Shown: positions 17,955 to 28,600, numbered from the stretch's first letter. The stretch is 64,000 nt of DNA from Cellulophaga sp. L1A9 (GCF_009797025.1 NZ_CP047027.1:2542001-2606000); one strand, 5' to 3'. Numbers and translations: made by a program. The notes: generated from the letters alone by a model not told the origin.

Positions 17955-20900
17955 TTGAAAAATAGGGCAAAACCAACTCTTAAATCTTTGAGATTTAAGC
18001 TACTAATCGTATTCATTATTTTCTTCGGAGTATCGCAGCAAACCAATGCGCAAGATACTAACGAACAAGAAGTAGATTCTGTAAAAACAGGGTATTCACT
18101 TGGGCGTATTAAAATGGAGAACCCCAAAAGTATTATTTCAAAATATTCGTATGATCCTGATTTAGATCGCTACATTTATTCTGAAACTGTTGGCGATTTT
18201 GATATTAGTTATCCAATCATCCTAACACCAGAGCAATTTCAAGAACTGGTTAGAAAAGAGACCATGAAATCTTATTTCAAAGATAAGATGGATGCCTATG
18301 TAGGTAAAAAAGAAGGTAGTGAAGAAGCTAGGAAAAATCTTTTACCTAACTTTTATGTCAACAATAGTTTTTTTCAGTCGGTTTTTGGTGGGAATACTAT
18401 TGAGGTAATACCTCAAGGTTCTGTAGCCATGGATTTAGGTGTTATTTGGCAAAAAAATGACAACCCATCTCTTTCTCCTAGAAACAGAACAAATTTGTCT
18501 TTTGATTTTGATCAGCGTATCAGTTTAAGTATGCTAGGTAAAATTGGAGAAAGACTAACCGTAAATGCCAATTACGACACCGAAGCTACGTTTGATTTTC
18601 AGAACATTGTAAAATTAGACTATACGCCAACGGAGGACGATATTATTCAGAAAATAGAAATAGGTAATGTGAGTATGCCGCTTAATAGCTCTTTGATTCA
18701 AGGTGCTCAAAGTTTGTTCGGGGTTAAAACACAATTACAATTTGGGAAAACAACAGTAACTGCGGTCTTCTCCGACCAACAATCTCAAAATAATACTGTT
18801 GTTGCTCAAGGTGGTGGGGCTATTAATGATTTTTCAATTACCGCATTAGATTATGAAGAGGACAAGCATTTTTTCCTCTCACAATATTTTAGAGATACTT
18901 ATGATACGTCTTTAGAGAATTATCCTTACAAAAATACATCTGTACAAATTACAAGATTAGAAGTTTGGGTGACTAATAGAAGCCAGCAAACTCTTAATGT
19001 TAGAAACGTAGTTGCTATTCAGGATTTAGGGGAGGCAGAATCTGAAAAAACAAGAATAGGCAGTATGAACGGGGCTCCGTCGGGCTTTTTCAATACTTCA
19101 AGTGCAGGTAGTTTACCTAGAAACGGGGCCAATGATTTTGACCCAGCACTTATTGGAGATGGCGGTGCTTTAACAGCTTCTGTTAGAGATATTGCAACTG
19201 TAGAAGCTGGTTTTAATATTTCTGGAGCCTATCAAATTAATCAAGGGTTTGATTATGCTATATTGGAAAATGCAAGAAAATTAACCGAAAGCACAGATTA
19301 TCAATTTGATCAGCAATTAGGATATATTTCTTTAAACCAACAACTGAGTAATGATGAGGTTTTAGCTGTCGCTTTTCAGTATACCTATAAAGGTCAAGTT
19401 TATCAAGTAGGGGAATTTGCTACGAGTAGTGATGCAACAACGACAACAACGACAGGGACTACTACTGAGGTTAATAACAATACTTTAGTGCTGAAACTTT
19501 TAAAAAGTAATATAACTACAGTTAGTGATCCTATTTGGGATTTAATGATGAAGAATATATATGCTACAGGAGCATATAGTTTAAGTCAGGATGATTTTAA
19601 AATGAATATCCTTTATACAGATCCAACCTCACGAAATTATATTACTAAAGTAAATGATATTGGTTGGCCTACTAATCTGGAAGAGCGTATTTTATTAGAT
19701 GTATTTAATTTTGACCGATTAAATGTCTATAATGATGTACAGTCTGGAGGAGATGGTTTTTTCGATTTCTATGAAGGAATAACGATAAACTCTAGAAACG
19801 GTAGTATTATATTTACTAAAGTAGAACCTTTTGGGGAGTATTTATTTGAAACACTTGGGGGTGGTGCATATGATGTAGACAATGATCAAGGGTATAACGA
19901 TAACCAAAAAAAATATGTATACAGAAATATGTATGCATCTACAAAAGCAGCGGCCTTAGAAGATTCTGATAAAAATAAATTTTTATTAAAAGGAGAATAT
20001 AAATCTACAAGTAGTAATGGTATTTCTATTGGTGCCTTTAATGTGCCTCAAGGGTCTGTTACGGTAACTGCAGGTGGGCGTCAACTTCAGGAAGGCGTAG
20101 ATTACACAGTTAATTACCAAGCGGGGACGGTACAAATTATTGATCCGTCTTTACAAGCTTCTAATACACCTATAAATATATCTGTAGAAAACACGGCGGT
20201 ATTCGGGCAACAATCAAGAAGGTATACGGGTTTAAATATAGAACATCAAGTAAATAAGAATTTCTTAATTGGTGGTACATTAATAAATCTTAATGAGCGT
20301 CCGCAAACGCAGAAGGCAAATTACGGATCAGAATCGGTGAATAATACCATTTTTGGTTTAAATACTAATTTCTCAACAGAAGTTCCATTTCTAACACGTT
20401 TGGTGAATAAATTGCCAAATATTGATACCGATGTTCCATCTAATTTATCCGTACGTGCAGAGGTGGCCATGTTAAATCCTAGTACGCCTAAGAATGATGA
20501 TTTTGATGGCGAGTCTACAACGTATATTGATGATTTTGAAGGTGCACAATCTTCCATAGATATTAGATCTTCTTTGGGTTGGTCACTTGCAAGTGCTCCT
20601 TTAGAGTTTGCAGATGGTGGTCAATTGTCAGGAAGTTCGCCTAGTGATCCTTTAAATTTAGAGAATGGGTACGGTAGGGCAAAAGTGGCTTGGTATTCTA
20701 TTGATCCAATATTTTACACTAGCCAAAGGCCTTCAGGGGTTTCAGATAGTGATGTGTCTAAGAATTCAACACGTAGGGTTTTTATAGATGAAGTTTTTCC
20801 GGAAACGGATCAGGCAATTGGGCAAACGAGTGTGCAAACAACATTAGATTTAGCCTACTACCCAAATGCAAAAGGACCCTATAACAACAATCCTAATTTT

Positions 20901-23900
20901 ACAACGGAGCAGCCTACAGAAAAGTGGGGTGGTATTATGCGAGCGTTAAGTAGTACTAATTTTGAGCAGTCAAATGTAGAATATGTACAATTTTGGGTAT
21001 TAGATCCCTATGTAGATGGTGATGCGACTAGCTCAGGTGAGTTGGTGATTAACCTTGGTAATATCTCAGAAGATGTACTAAAGGATGGTAAAAAACAGTA
21101 TGAAAATGGTTTGCCAGGAGTAGATAGTAATGACCTTGTATCAGAAACTTCTTGGGGACAAGTGCCATCAACACAATCCTTAGTATATGCTTTTGATGTA
21201 AGTGAGACCAATAGGGGGCTACAGGATGTGGGTTTTGATGGATTATCAGATACAGCAGAAGCGTCAATATTTAGTAATAATTCAGGAAATGATCCTGCTT
21301 TAGATAACTATCAATATTACCTAAATAGAGATGGTAATGTATTAGAACGTTATTTTGATTATAACAACCCAGAAGGGAATTCGCCAGTACAAGTAACAGA
21401 TACAAACCGTGGATCTACAACCTTACCGGATGTAGAAGATATAGATCGTGATTTAACAATGAACACGATTAATAGCTACTATGAATATCGTATTCAAATA
21501 AAACCAAACACAACAGTAAATGATCAATATGTGACTGATATTCGTGTGAACGAACTTTCGGGTACTGAAATACCGGATGGTACCGTGGTCAATAGCCGTT
21601 GGATTCAGTACAAAATTCCATTGGCAGATTTTACAGATGCTATTGGTGGGATATCTGATTTTAGATCAATGAGTTTTATGAGAATGTATTTAACGGGGTT
21701 CTCTAGTGATGTATCATTGCGTTTTGCAACTTTAGATTTGGTACGTGGAGATTGGCGTTCATATACAAAATCTTTACAGCCAGATGTAGATGATGAACCA
21801 ACTGATGATAATACAATTGTAGATGTTAATACGGTAAACATTCAAGAAAACGAAAATAGAGCACCTATTCCTTATGTATTACCTCCAGGCGTAATTCGTG
21901 AGCAATTGAATAATAACAATACTATTATCAATCAGAATGAACAATCGCTTTCTTTTTATATAGAAAATTTGGAGGCCGAGGATTCCAGAGGGGTGTATAA
22001 AAATATCAACATAGATATCCGTCAGTATGAGAAATTAAAAATGTTCATGCATGCCGAAGAATTATTTGAAGCTGATTATTTAGACGGGGAAACTCCTTTA
22101 GTAGGTTTCTTAAGATTTGGAACAGATTTTACGCAGAATTTTTATCAGATAGAAATCCCATTAGAGTTTACACCACATAATGCTACTTCGGCAGATGATA
22201 TTTGGCCAGAAAACAATGAACTAAGTATAACATTAAGTGATTTAGGGAAAGTAAAATCATTCGGAATAGCGAATCAGACCTTAGCGGATGTCAATTATTA
22301 CGAAGTTATTGATGGTACTGTTTTTCGTGTTGAGGAATTTGCAGCAAGAACACCAGGAGTGACGCGTATTGGTATTAAAGGAAATCCTTCTTTAGGAAGC
22401 CTTAGAAGTATGATGGTTGGGGTGAAGAATCAAGACAGCCAACCAGCACGTGGGGAGGTTTGGTTTAATGAATTGCGTTTGGCTGGGATAAACAGTGAAG
22501 GTGGTTGGGCTGCAGTAGGTGCGGTAGATTTAAATATGGCAGATTTCGCAAATGTTTCTGCAACGGGAAGTAAGAGTACTTCTGGTTTTGGATCAGTTGA
22601 TCAAACTACGACAGAAAGATCTTTGGAAGATATTACTTCGTATGACATAGTTACGAATGTTAATTTAGGACAATTGCTTCCTACTAAATGGGGGGTGCAA
22701 TTGCCTTTCAATTACGGAATTTCTGAAGAGATTATTACTCCAGAATATGACCCTGTGTATGATGATTTGAAATTAGATGATCGTATTAGTGCAGCGACGT
22801 CAACAGAAGAGAAAGATGCTATTTTAGAACAGGCAGAAGAATATACTAAGAGAACAAGTATCAACTTTATAGGTGTTCGTAAAAATAGAAGCGATGAGTC
22901 AGAAGAGAATTTTTATGATATTGAAAATTTCACCTTTAATTACTCGTACAATGAAACAGATCATAGAGATTTTGAAATCGCAAGCCTAAGGGAGCAAACG
23001 GTAAACACTGGTTTTGTATACAATCACAATTTTAAGCCATTAACTGTTGCGCCTCTTGCTAATAAAGATTCTATTTTTACAGGTGCATATTGGAAATGGT
23101 TGAAAGAATTAAACTTAAATTTATTGCCAACCTCAGTTTCTATAAATTCTAACATTAATAGAGCATTCAATCAGCAACGTTTTAGAGATGTTTTAGAACC
23201 AGGAGTAGAAGCTTTGGAATTGCCATTATTGCAACAACGTAATTATTTATTCAATTGGCAATATGCTTTAAATTATTCCCTGACTAAGTCGTTGCGGGTA
23301 AACTTACAGGCATCAAACAATAATATTGTTCGGAATTACTTTAATCAAGATGAGAATTCTGCATCACAAATAAATCAAGATTTAGAACTGTGGGATGGTT
23401 TTTGGGACATTGGTGAGCCTAATAGGCATGCACAGCAGATGACCTTGAACTATGAATTGCCATTCAAATTAATTCCTGCATTAGATTTTATTTCATCTCA
23501 GTATACCTATACTAGTAATTTTGATTGGCAGCGAGGAGGCGATGCCTTAAATGAGGTTGCGGGAGAGAATATCAATACGGTACAAAACTCAGGAACGCAT
23601 GCATTATCTGCGAATATGAACATGCAAAAGCTGTATGATTTAATAGGACTTAAAAAGGTTACAGGTAGTGCTAGAGCTAAAGCTGCTAGCGGTAGAAATG
23701 TAAAAACAGGTAAAGAAGAAGATTCTAATAAAACGAGTCCGTTGTTTAATACGTTTGTAGATATCGTAACTATGGTGAAGCGTTTAAATGTTAACTATAC
23801 TCAGAATAGCGGGACTGTTTTACCAGGATATACACAATCAATTGGCTTTATTGGAACAACGAGACCTTCTTTGGGATATGTGTTTGGTAGCCAACAGGCA

Positions 23901-25112
23901 GATATTCGTTATGAAGCTGCTAGAAATGGGTGGTTGACGACGTTTGATGATTTTAATGATCAATATGTTCAGAATGTAAATAAGAGATTAAATATTACGG
24001 CAACAGCGCAACCAATGAAAGATTTAACGATTGATCTTTCTGCAGACAGACAATATCAGAATAGGTATGAAGAAAACTTTACCGTAAGTGATCTTGGAGA
24101 TGGTCAATACGCTTATCAGAACTTATTAGGTAATGATTATGGTAACTTTAGTGTTTCTACTGTAATGATTGGAACTGTTTTTGGTAAAAGTGATGAGTTT
24201 ACTTCCGATGCTTTTGAAACTTTCAAGCAAAACAGAATTACTATTGCAAATAGACTTATTGAGGATAGAGGGCAAACACCAGGTCCTTTAGATGAAGATG
24301 ATTTTCCTGAGCAATATGGAAAATCTAATCAAGAAGTGTTACTTCCTGCATTCTTTGCTGCGTATACAGGTCAGGGAGTAGATAGGGTAAATTTAGATGC
24401 TTTTAGGGATATTCCAATTCCAAATTGGAACTTGAAATATACTGGGTTGATGAACAGTAAATGGTTTAAGAAAAAATTTAAGCGTTTTTCTGTAAGTCAT
24501 GGGTATAGAGCATCGTATAGTATCAACTCCTTCCAAACCAATTTAGAGAAGGTGCAATTACAAAATGAAGGCTTACCGGCAATTAATTCGGAAACCTTAG
24601 ATATTTTACCAGATAACATTATTAGTAATGTTGTTTTAACGGATGAGTTTAATCCGCTAGTTAAGGTAGATTTTGAGATGAAGAACTCTATGAGCGTACT
24701 TGCGGAAATTAGAACAAGCCGCGTACTATCCCTAAGTTTTGATAATAGCTTGCTTACCGAAATTAATGGTAAAGATTATACCGTAGGTTTAGGGTATCGT
24801 TTTAAAGATGTGCAAATGGTGACCAATATTGGTGGGCAAAAGACAAGATTGAAAGGCGATTTAAATATTAAGCTAGACGCAACCATGCGGGATAATATTA
24901 CCTATATACGAAATCTAGATTTGGATAATAATCAAATTACATCTGGGCAAAATTTATTTTCAATCAAATTGGGTATAGACTATGCTTTGAGTAAAAATTT
25001 GAATGCTTTATTTTTCTATGATCATTCCTTTACAAAATTTGCAGTGTCTACTGCTTTTCCACAAACGACAATTAATACAGGATTTACTATTCGATATAAT
25101 TTTGGGAATTAA
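17955..25112 (+). CDS. sprA: Gliding motility / type IX secretion translocon protein SprA (Sov)
   Basis: 2385 residues, close to the roughly 2400 of Flavobacterium johnsoniae SprA. A signal peptide runs to about residue 33 (QQTNAQ). SprA forms the very large single-chain outer-membrane beta-barrel through which T9SS substrates leave the cell. The sequence has long stretches of alternating beta-strand pattern, many Asn/Asp/Gln-rich loops, and an aromatic-terminated C-terminus (IRYNFGN) expected of an outer-membrane barrel. The start is TTG at 17955: no ATG occurs in frame before the signal peptide. Directly after ruvA and before gcvH, the conserved flavobacterial order. Confidence 0.96.
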   Translation: MKNRAKPTLKSLRFKLLIVFIIFFGVSQQTNAQDTNEQEVDSVKTGYSLGRIKMENPKSIISKYSYDPDLDRYIYSETVGDFDISYPIILTPEQFQELVRKETMKSYFKDKMDAYVGKKEGSEEARKNLLPNFYVNNSFFQSVFGGNTIEVIPQGSVAMDLGVIWQKNDNPSLSPRNRTNLSFDFDQRISLSMLGKIGERLTVNANYDTEATFDFQNIVKLDYTPTEDDIIQKIEIGNVSMPLNSSLIQGAQSLFGVKTQLQFGKTTVTAVFSDQQSQNNTVVAQGGGAINDFSITALDYEEDKHFFLSQYFRDTYDTSLENYPYKNTSVQITRLEVWVTNRSQQTLNVRNVVAIQDLGEAESEKTRIGSMNGAPSGFFNTSSAGSLPRNGANDFDPALIGDGGALTASVRDIATVEAGFNISGAYQINQGFDYAILENARKLTESTDYQFDQQLGYISLNQQLSNDEVLAVAFQYTYKGQVYQVGEFATSSDATTTTTTGTTTEVNNNTLVLKLLKSNITTVSDPIWDLMMKNIYATGAYSLSQDDFKMNILYTDPTSRNYITKVNDIGWPTNLEERILLDVFNFDRLNVYNDVQSGGDGFFDFYEGITINSRNGSIIFTKVEPFGEYLFETLGGGAYDVDNDQGYNDNQKKYVYRNMYASTKAAALEDSDKNKFLLKGEYKSTSSNGISIGAFNVPQGSVTVTAGGRQLQEGVDYTVNYQAGTVQIIDPSLQASNTPINISVENTAVFGQQSRRYTGLNIEHQVNKNFLIGGTLINLNERPQTQKANYGSESVNNTIFGLNTNFSTEVPFLTRLVNKLPNIDTDVPSNLSVRAEVAMLNPSTPKNDDFDGESTTYIDDFEGAQSSIDIRSSLGWSLASAPLEFADGGQLSGSSPSDPLNLENGYGRAKVAWYSIDPIFYTSQRPSGVSDSDVSKNSTRRVFIDEVFPETDQAIGQTSVQTTLDLAYYPNAKGPYNNNPNFTTEQPTEKWGGIMRALSSTNFEQSNVEYVQFWVLDPYVDGDATSSGELVINLGNISEDVLKDGKKQYENGLPGVDSNDLVSETSWGQVPSTQSLVYAFDVSETNRGLQDVGFDGLSDTAEASIFSNNSGNDPALDNYQYYLNRDGNVLERYFDYNNPEGNSPVQVTDTNRGSTTLPDVEDIDRDLTMNTINSYYEYRIQIKPNTTVNDQYVTDIRVNELSGTEIPDGTVVNSRWIQYKIPLADFTDAIGGISDFRSMSFMRMYLTGFSSDVSLRFATLDLVRGDWRSYTKSLQPDVDDEPTDDNTIVDVNTVNIQENENRAPIPYVLPPGVIREQLNNNNTIINQNEQSLSFYIENLEAEDSRGVYKNINIDIRQYEKLKMFMHAEELFEADYLDGETPLVGFLRFGTDFTQNFYQIEIPLEFTPHNATSADDIWPENNELSITLSDLGKVKSFGIANQTLADVNYYEVIDGTVFRVEEFAARTPGVTRIGIKGNPSLGSLRSMMVGVKNQDSQPARGEVWFNELRLAGINSEGGWAAVGAVDLNMADFANVSATGSKSTSGFGSVDQTTTERSLEDITSYDIVTNVNLGQLLPTKWGVQLPFNYGISEEIITPEYDPVYDDLKLDDRISAATSTEEKDAILEQAEEYTKRTSINFIGVRKNRSDESEENFYDIENFTFNYSYNETDHRDFEIASLREQTVNTGFVYNHNFKPLTVAPLANKDSIFTGAYWKWLKELNLNLLPTSVSINSNINRAFNQQRFRDVLEPGVEALELPLLQQRNYLFNWQYALNYSLTKSLRVNLQASNNNIVRNYFNQDENSASQINQDLELWDGFWDIGEPNRHAQQMTLNYELPFKLIPALDFISSQYTYTSNFDWQRGGDALNEVAGENINTVQNSGTHALSANMNMQKLYDLIGLKKVTGSARAKAASGRNVKTGKEEDSNKTSPLFNTFVDIVTMVKRLNVNYTQNSGTVLPGYTQSIGFIGTTRPSLGYVFGSQQADIRYEAARNGWLTTFDDFNDQYVQNVNKRLNITATAQPMKDLTIDLSADRQYQNRYEENFTVSDLGDGQYAYQNLLGNDYGNFSVSTVMIGTVFGKSDEFTSDAFETFKQNRITIANRLIEDRGQTPGPLDEDDFPEQYGKSNQEVLLPAFFAAYTGQGVDRVNLDAFRDIPIPNWNLKYTGLMNSKWFKKKFKRFSVSHGYRASYSINSFQTNLEKVQLQNEGLPAINSETLDILPDNIISNVVLTDEFNPLVKVDFEMKNSMSVLAEIRTSRVLSLSFDNSLLTEINGKDYTVGLGYRFKDVQMVTNIGGQKTRLKGDLNIKLDATMRDNITYIRNLDLDNNQITSGQNLFSIKLGIDYALSKNLNALFFYDHSFTKFAVSTAFPQTTINTGFTIRYNFGN

Positions 25113-25128
25113 ACACAGCATCTTTTTC

Positions 25129-25159
25129 TTGAATACCTTATATTAATATTTTACATTTG
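25129..25159 (+). promoter_or_regulatory. Bacteroidota promoter for gcvH
   Basis: TTG at 25129-25131, 20-bp spacer, then TACATTTG at 25152-25159 matching TAnnTTTG. It is 27 bp before the gcvH ATG, giving a leader of about 20 nt. Confidence 0.7.
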
Positions 25160-25186
25160 TTTTATAGAATTTTATAAATAAATGTT

Positions 25187-25567
25187 ATGAATATACCGTC
25201 AGAATTAAAGTACACAAAAGATCACGAGTGGGTTAAAATAGAAGGTGATGTTGCAACAGTTGGTATTACCGATTTTGCTCAAGGAGAGTTGGGTGATATT
25301 GTGTATGTTGAGGTAGAGACTTTAGATGAGACCCTTGATAAAGATGAAGTTTTTGGTACAGTAGAAGCTGTTAAGACGGTGTCTGATTTATTTTTGCCAT
25401 TAACTGGTGAGATTATTGAGTTCAATGAAGCGCTAGAAGATGCTCCAGAAGATGTAAATAGTGATCCTTATGGAAAAGGTTGGATGATTAAAATTAAAAT
25501 AAGTGACGCCTCTGAGGTAGCAGCATTATTAAGTGATGCGGACTATAAGGAATTAATAGGTGCTTAA
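25187..25567 (+). CDS. gcvH: Glycine cleavage system H protein
   Basis: 126 residues. The lipoyl-carrier protein of glycine cleavage. The lipoylation site is K63 in '[11 protein letters not shown]', and '[31 protein letters not shown]' type features mark the family (N-terminal segment at residues 11-40). No gcvP or gcvT lies nearby, which is usual in Bacteroidota. Has its own promoter after sprA. The downstream VanZ-like gene starts inside its last codons. Confidence 0.96.
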   Translation: MNIPSELKYTKDHEWVKIEGDVATVGITDFAQGELGDIVYVEVETLDETLDKDEVFGTVEAVKTVSDLFLPLTGEIIEFNEALEDAPEDVNSDPYGKGWMIKIKISDASEVAALLSDADYKELIGA

Positions 25568-25952
25568 AGAATATAAGTTTACAATAATTTTTATAGGCTG
25601 GGTAATGTGTGTAACATTTCTCAGCTTATTTTCATTTAAAGAAGTATCAACGGAGGGGCTAGATATTCCACATCTAGATAAGCTCGTCCATTTTACCTTT
25701 TATTTTGTTTTTACAATATTCGGGAGCTTATCTTATTTAGAATATAAAGACGTAAAAATTGATTTTAAAAAAGTAGCATTACGTTTTTGTTTTCTTGCTA
25801 TTGGGTATGGTATGATTATTGAGATACTTCAATATGTTGTCACAACAACTCGAAATGCAGATTTTTTAGATTTTTTAGCCAATTCTTTTGGCGCAATTTG
25901 TGGGTTTATAGCTGTTAAAACCTATTATTCTAAAAGAGTTGCTCAAAAATGA
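25560..25952 (+). CDS. VanZ-like family membrane protein
   Basis: 130 residues with four hydrophobic segments. Family marks: '[13 protein letters not shown]', 'IEILQYVV' and '[17 protein letters not shown]', the DxxxN pattern of VanZ-like proteins. VanZ gives low-level teicoplanin resistance in enterococci, but small homologues like this one have no assigned role. The start is GTG at 25560, overlapping the last 8 bases of gcvH, so the two are translationally coupled; the gcvH-vanZ pairing next to sprA recurs in Flavobacteriia by memory. Confidence 0.8.
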   Translation: MLKEYKFTIIFIGWVMCVTFLSLFSFKEVSTEGLDIPHLDKLVHFTFYFVFTIFGSLSYLEYKDVKIDFKKVALRFCFLAIGYGMIIEILQYVVTTTRNADFLDFLANSFGAICGFIAVKTYYSKRVAQK

Positions 25953-26013
25953 AAGAAATATTACCGTTTTTATAAATAAATAATTAAATTAGCTCACGAT
26001 AAATTTTTGAATT

Positions 26014-26733
26014 ATGGAATTAAAAAAGAATCCAAAGGCGGATGTTGGTAGAAATAGTGGTCTGTATTTCGTAGCAGGACTTGCTTTAGTTATGCTTATT
26101 ACATGGCAAGCTTTGGAGTACAAGAAATACGATGACGTTACAGATTATGACCTTTCTCAGAATATTGATGATATGTTAGATGAGGAGGTTCCTATGATTG
26201 AGCAAATAAAAACTCCACCACCACCACCACCACCAGCTGCACCAGAAATTATTGAAGTGGTAGAAGATGAAGCTGATGTTCCAGAAACGGTGATTAAGGC
26301 TACTGAAGCAAATGAAGATACTGAAGTTGCAGAGGTTGCGGAAATTGAAGTTGCGGAAGTAGAAGAAGATTTAGATATTCCTTTCTCTGTTATTGAAGAT
26401 GTTCCAATTTTCCCAGGATGTGAAAGTGAAAAAAGTAAAGGAGCAAATGCTTTAAGAGAGTGTTTTCAAAAGATGATGTTTAAGCATATCAATAAAAACT
26501 TTAGATATCCAGAAATTTCTCAAGAAATGGGAGTTCAAGGAAAAGTGAATGTAATGTTCGTTATTCAAAAAGATGGTAGTATTGGTAGTGTTAGAATGCG
26601 TGGTCCAGATAAAAACTTAGAGGCTGAAGCAGCAAGAATTATCGGAAAGTTACCAAAAATGACTCCAGGTAAGCAAAGAGGTAGAGCTGTAAGGGTACCT
26701 TTTAGTATTCCAATTACATTCAAATTACAATAA
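26014..26733 (+). CDS. tonB: Energy transducer TonB (first of two tandem copies)
   Basis: 239 residues. A cytoplasmic start and one helix (about 19-36) are followed by a Pro run (residues 68-74) and Glu/Val-rich periplasmic linker, then the flavobacterial 'EDVPIFPGCE' motif near 128-137 and the TonB C-terminal domain with 'QGKVNVMFVIQKDGSI' and a final 'VPFSIPITFKLQ'. It transmits proton-motive energy from ExbBD to TonB-dependent outer-membrane transporters. ExbB/ExbD are not in the window. Ended by a perfect palindromic terminator. Confidence 0.93.
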   Translation: MELKKNPKADVGRNSGLYFVAGLALVMLITWQALEYKKYDDVTDYDLSQNIDDMLDEEVPMIEQIKTPPPPPPPAAPEIIEVVEDEADVPETVIKATEANEDTEVAEVAEIEVAEVEEDLDIPFSVIEDVPIFPGCESEKSKGANALRECFQKMMFKHINKNFRYPEISQEMGVQGKVNVMFVIQKDGSIGSVRMRGPDKNLEAEAARIIGKLPKMTPGKQRGRAVRVPFSIPITFKLQ

Positions 26734-26752
26734 AAAAATATTATTTATAATT

Positions 26753-26786
26753 AAAAATCCAGAACCTAGGTTCTGGATTTTTTTTT
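26753..26786 (+). terminator. Rho-independent terminator after first tonB
   Basis: Perfect palindrome AAAAATCCAGAACC / GGTTCTGGATTTTT around TA, followed by T tract. Confidence 0.95.
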
Positions 26787-26838
26787 GGTACGTTTCTTGT
26801 GTTTTAACAAAATAGTAACAACATAAATATTTACTATT

Positions 26839-27642
26839 ATGAAAAAAAGTAACACAAGGACTGCAGGTTCTCACGGGAATGAGAACAGCAGTAAAGCGTA
26901 CAAATCTGCAAACTCCAAAGGGAGTAAACAAGATGCAAATCTACGAAAAAACAGTTTTATCTATTTCCAAGTTGGATTAATAGCTGCAATGTTTCTCGTT
27001 TATTTTGGATTAGAAATGGCATTTGATAAGTTTCAACAGAAGGAATTGGTGCAATCCTCTGGTATTGTGGAGACGTTTGAAATGTATCCGGAGTTGAAAA
27101 ATTTTGAGGTAGAAAAATCAGAAGCACAGTCAGAACCAGTAGTTATGGTAGTAGAGCCTCAGGATTTGCAGGTCGTTCCTGATGATTTTAAGGTTCCAGA
27201 TACCAAGGAGTTTAAAAGTGAGCCTGTAAGGGAAAATACCTCTAATCTTAAGCCAAGTGATATTATAGTTGTAAAACCTATTATTGATGAGGTTTTTGCA
27301 TTTGTAGCTTTAGAGGATGTTCCTGTATTTCCAGGATGTGAATCGGTTGCTAAATCTGAAAGACAAACTTGTTTTGAGAAAAGCATGCAGCAGCATATTT
27401 TAAAAAATTTCAGGTATCCTGAGGCCGCTGTAGAGACACATACTCAAGGAAAGGTGTATGTAATGTTCACAATTGGTAAAGATGGTAACATTGAAGATTT
27501 AAAATTGAAAGGCCCTGCTAAGATTTTAGAGGAAGAAGCGGCTCGTATTATTAGTAAGCTGCCGCAAATGAAACCTGGAATGCAACGTCTGGAGCCAGTG
27601 AAAGTTTCATTTAGTATTCCTATCAACTTTAAGTTGCAATAG
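26839..27642 (+). CDS. Energy transducer TonB (second tandem copy)
   Basis: 267 residues, a diverged paralogue of the gene at 26014. Shared parts are the single helix (about 47-64), the motif 'EDVPVFPGCE', a Cys-containing 'CFEKSMQQHILKNFRYPE' block and the C-terminal 'QGKVYVMFTIGKDGNIEDL' and 'SFSIPINFKLQ'. It differs by an N-terminal basic, Asn/Ser-rich extension of about 35 residues and the absence of the Pro run. Separate terminators on each copy suggest independent transcription, perhaps for different TonB-dependent receptors. Confidence 0.9.
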   Translation: MKKSNTRTAGSHGNENSSKAYKSANSKGSKQDANLRKNSFIYFQVGLIAAMFLVYFGLEMAFDKFQQKELVQSSGIVETFEMYPELKNFEVEKSEAQSEPVVMVVEPQDLQVVPDDFKVPDTKEFKSEPVRENTSNLKPSDIIVVKPIIDEVFAFVALEDVPVFPGCESVAKSERQTCFEKSMQQHILKNFRYPEAAVETHTQGKVYVMFTIGKDGNIEDLKLKGPAKILEEEAARIISKLPQMKPGMQRLEPVKVSFSIPINFKLQ

Positions 27643-27667
27643 TCGGTATTAAATGACTTGTAAAAGA

Positions 27668-27705
27668 TGTTTGCGGTGCATATCAACACCGCAAACATTT
27701 TTTTT
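27668..27705 (+). terminator. Rho-independent terminator after second tonB
   Basis: TGTTTGCGGTG / CACCGCAAACA (11 bp), 8-nt loop, then eight T that touch the stop codon of the convergent gene. Confidence 0.93.
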
Positions 27706-28600
27706 ATTTTAAACTACTGTAGAATGTAGCTCTTAATCGTTCTGGGTTTATAAATCCGCCACCATAGCTAGCGTCATATTTCTTAGATATTTCAGTATTT
27801 GTTTCAACTTCTTCAAGTGTAGCGCCATTTGCAATGGCTTTAAGGACGTTTTCTTTGATGTCCTCCAGCATTATCACGTAGGTTTCGAGCTCGTTTTTGT
27901 TCGATGATTTTCCGTGTCCTGGGATTATTTTAGTTTGGTCATCAATTAAAAGTAAAGCTCTTTTTTGAGCATCTATATAACCACTAACACTACCGCCGCT
28001 TTTTAAATCTATAAACGGATAGCCTGTTGAAAAATAAGTATCTCCCATGTGAAGTACATTGTTGTTTACAAAATAAACCATTGCATCTCCATCGGTATGG
28101 GCATGGTGTACATGAAAAGCCATTATGGTTTCATTTCCTTTGTAAAGTGTTAGGTCTTCAGAAAAGGTAATTTCGGGTAACATCTTATTGTAATAAATGC
28201 TGTCTATTTCTTGTGCTTTTAATTTTTTCAGATTGTTCTCGCTCACTCTTTCTCTAGCCTTGTCCTGAGCAATGAGTGTAATTTCTTGTGTATTAAAATT
28301 TGCATTCCCACCGGTATGATCGCCATGCATATGCGTATTAAACAAGGTGGCAATTGGCTTCTTGCTTAATGTTGCTATAGTCTCTTTTATTTGGCTGCTC
28401 AAGTGGTTAAATTGATCGTCGATCATAATTATGTTGTCAGGACCAATAAAGATCCCAATATTGCCACCTTGTCCTGTGAGCATGTATATGTTTTCGGTTA
28501 ATTTTTCGGGTATTATTTGAACTTTTGCTTCTTGAGCTTTAACAGTTAAAATCGAAGAAAATAAAAGTATTTGGAGTGCGAAAAATTTAAGACTTTGCAT
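27704..28600 (-). CDS. Exported metallo-beta-lactamase-fold hydrolase
   Basis: 298 residues with a signal peptide ending near residue 23 (TVKAQ). The zinc motif is H90-x-H92-x-D94-H95, with further ligands in 'HAHTDGDAMVYF' and the final 'IPGHGKSS'. It belongs to the MBL superfamily in the branch of periplasmic B3/QuiP/SoxH-like enzymes ('GDTYFSTGYPFIDLKSGG'). Substrate cannot be inferred; beta-lactamase activity should not be assumed. Transcribed away from the heme O synthase gene and convergent with tonB. Confidence 0.87.
   Translation of the reverse strand: MQSLKFFALQILLFSSILTVKAQEAKVQIIPEKLTENIYMLTGQGGNIGIFIGPDNIIMIDDQFNHLSSQIKETIATLSKKPIATLFNTHMHGDHTGGNANFNTQEITLIAQDKARERVSENNLKKLKAQEIDSIYYNKMLPEITFSEDLTLYKGNETIMAFHVHHAHTDGDAMVYFVNNNVLHMGDTYFSTGYPFIDLKSGGSVSGYIDAQKRALLLIDDQTKIIPGHGKSSNKNELETYVIMLEDIKENVLKAIANGATLEEVETNTEISKKYDASYGGGFINPERLRATFYSSLK

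Noticed and set aside
25600..25640. A TGTAAC-like sequence inside the VanZ-like gene
   Set aside because: Lies in coding sequence with no -10 partner; chance match.
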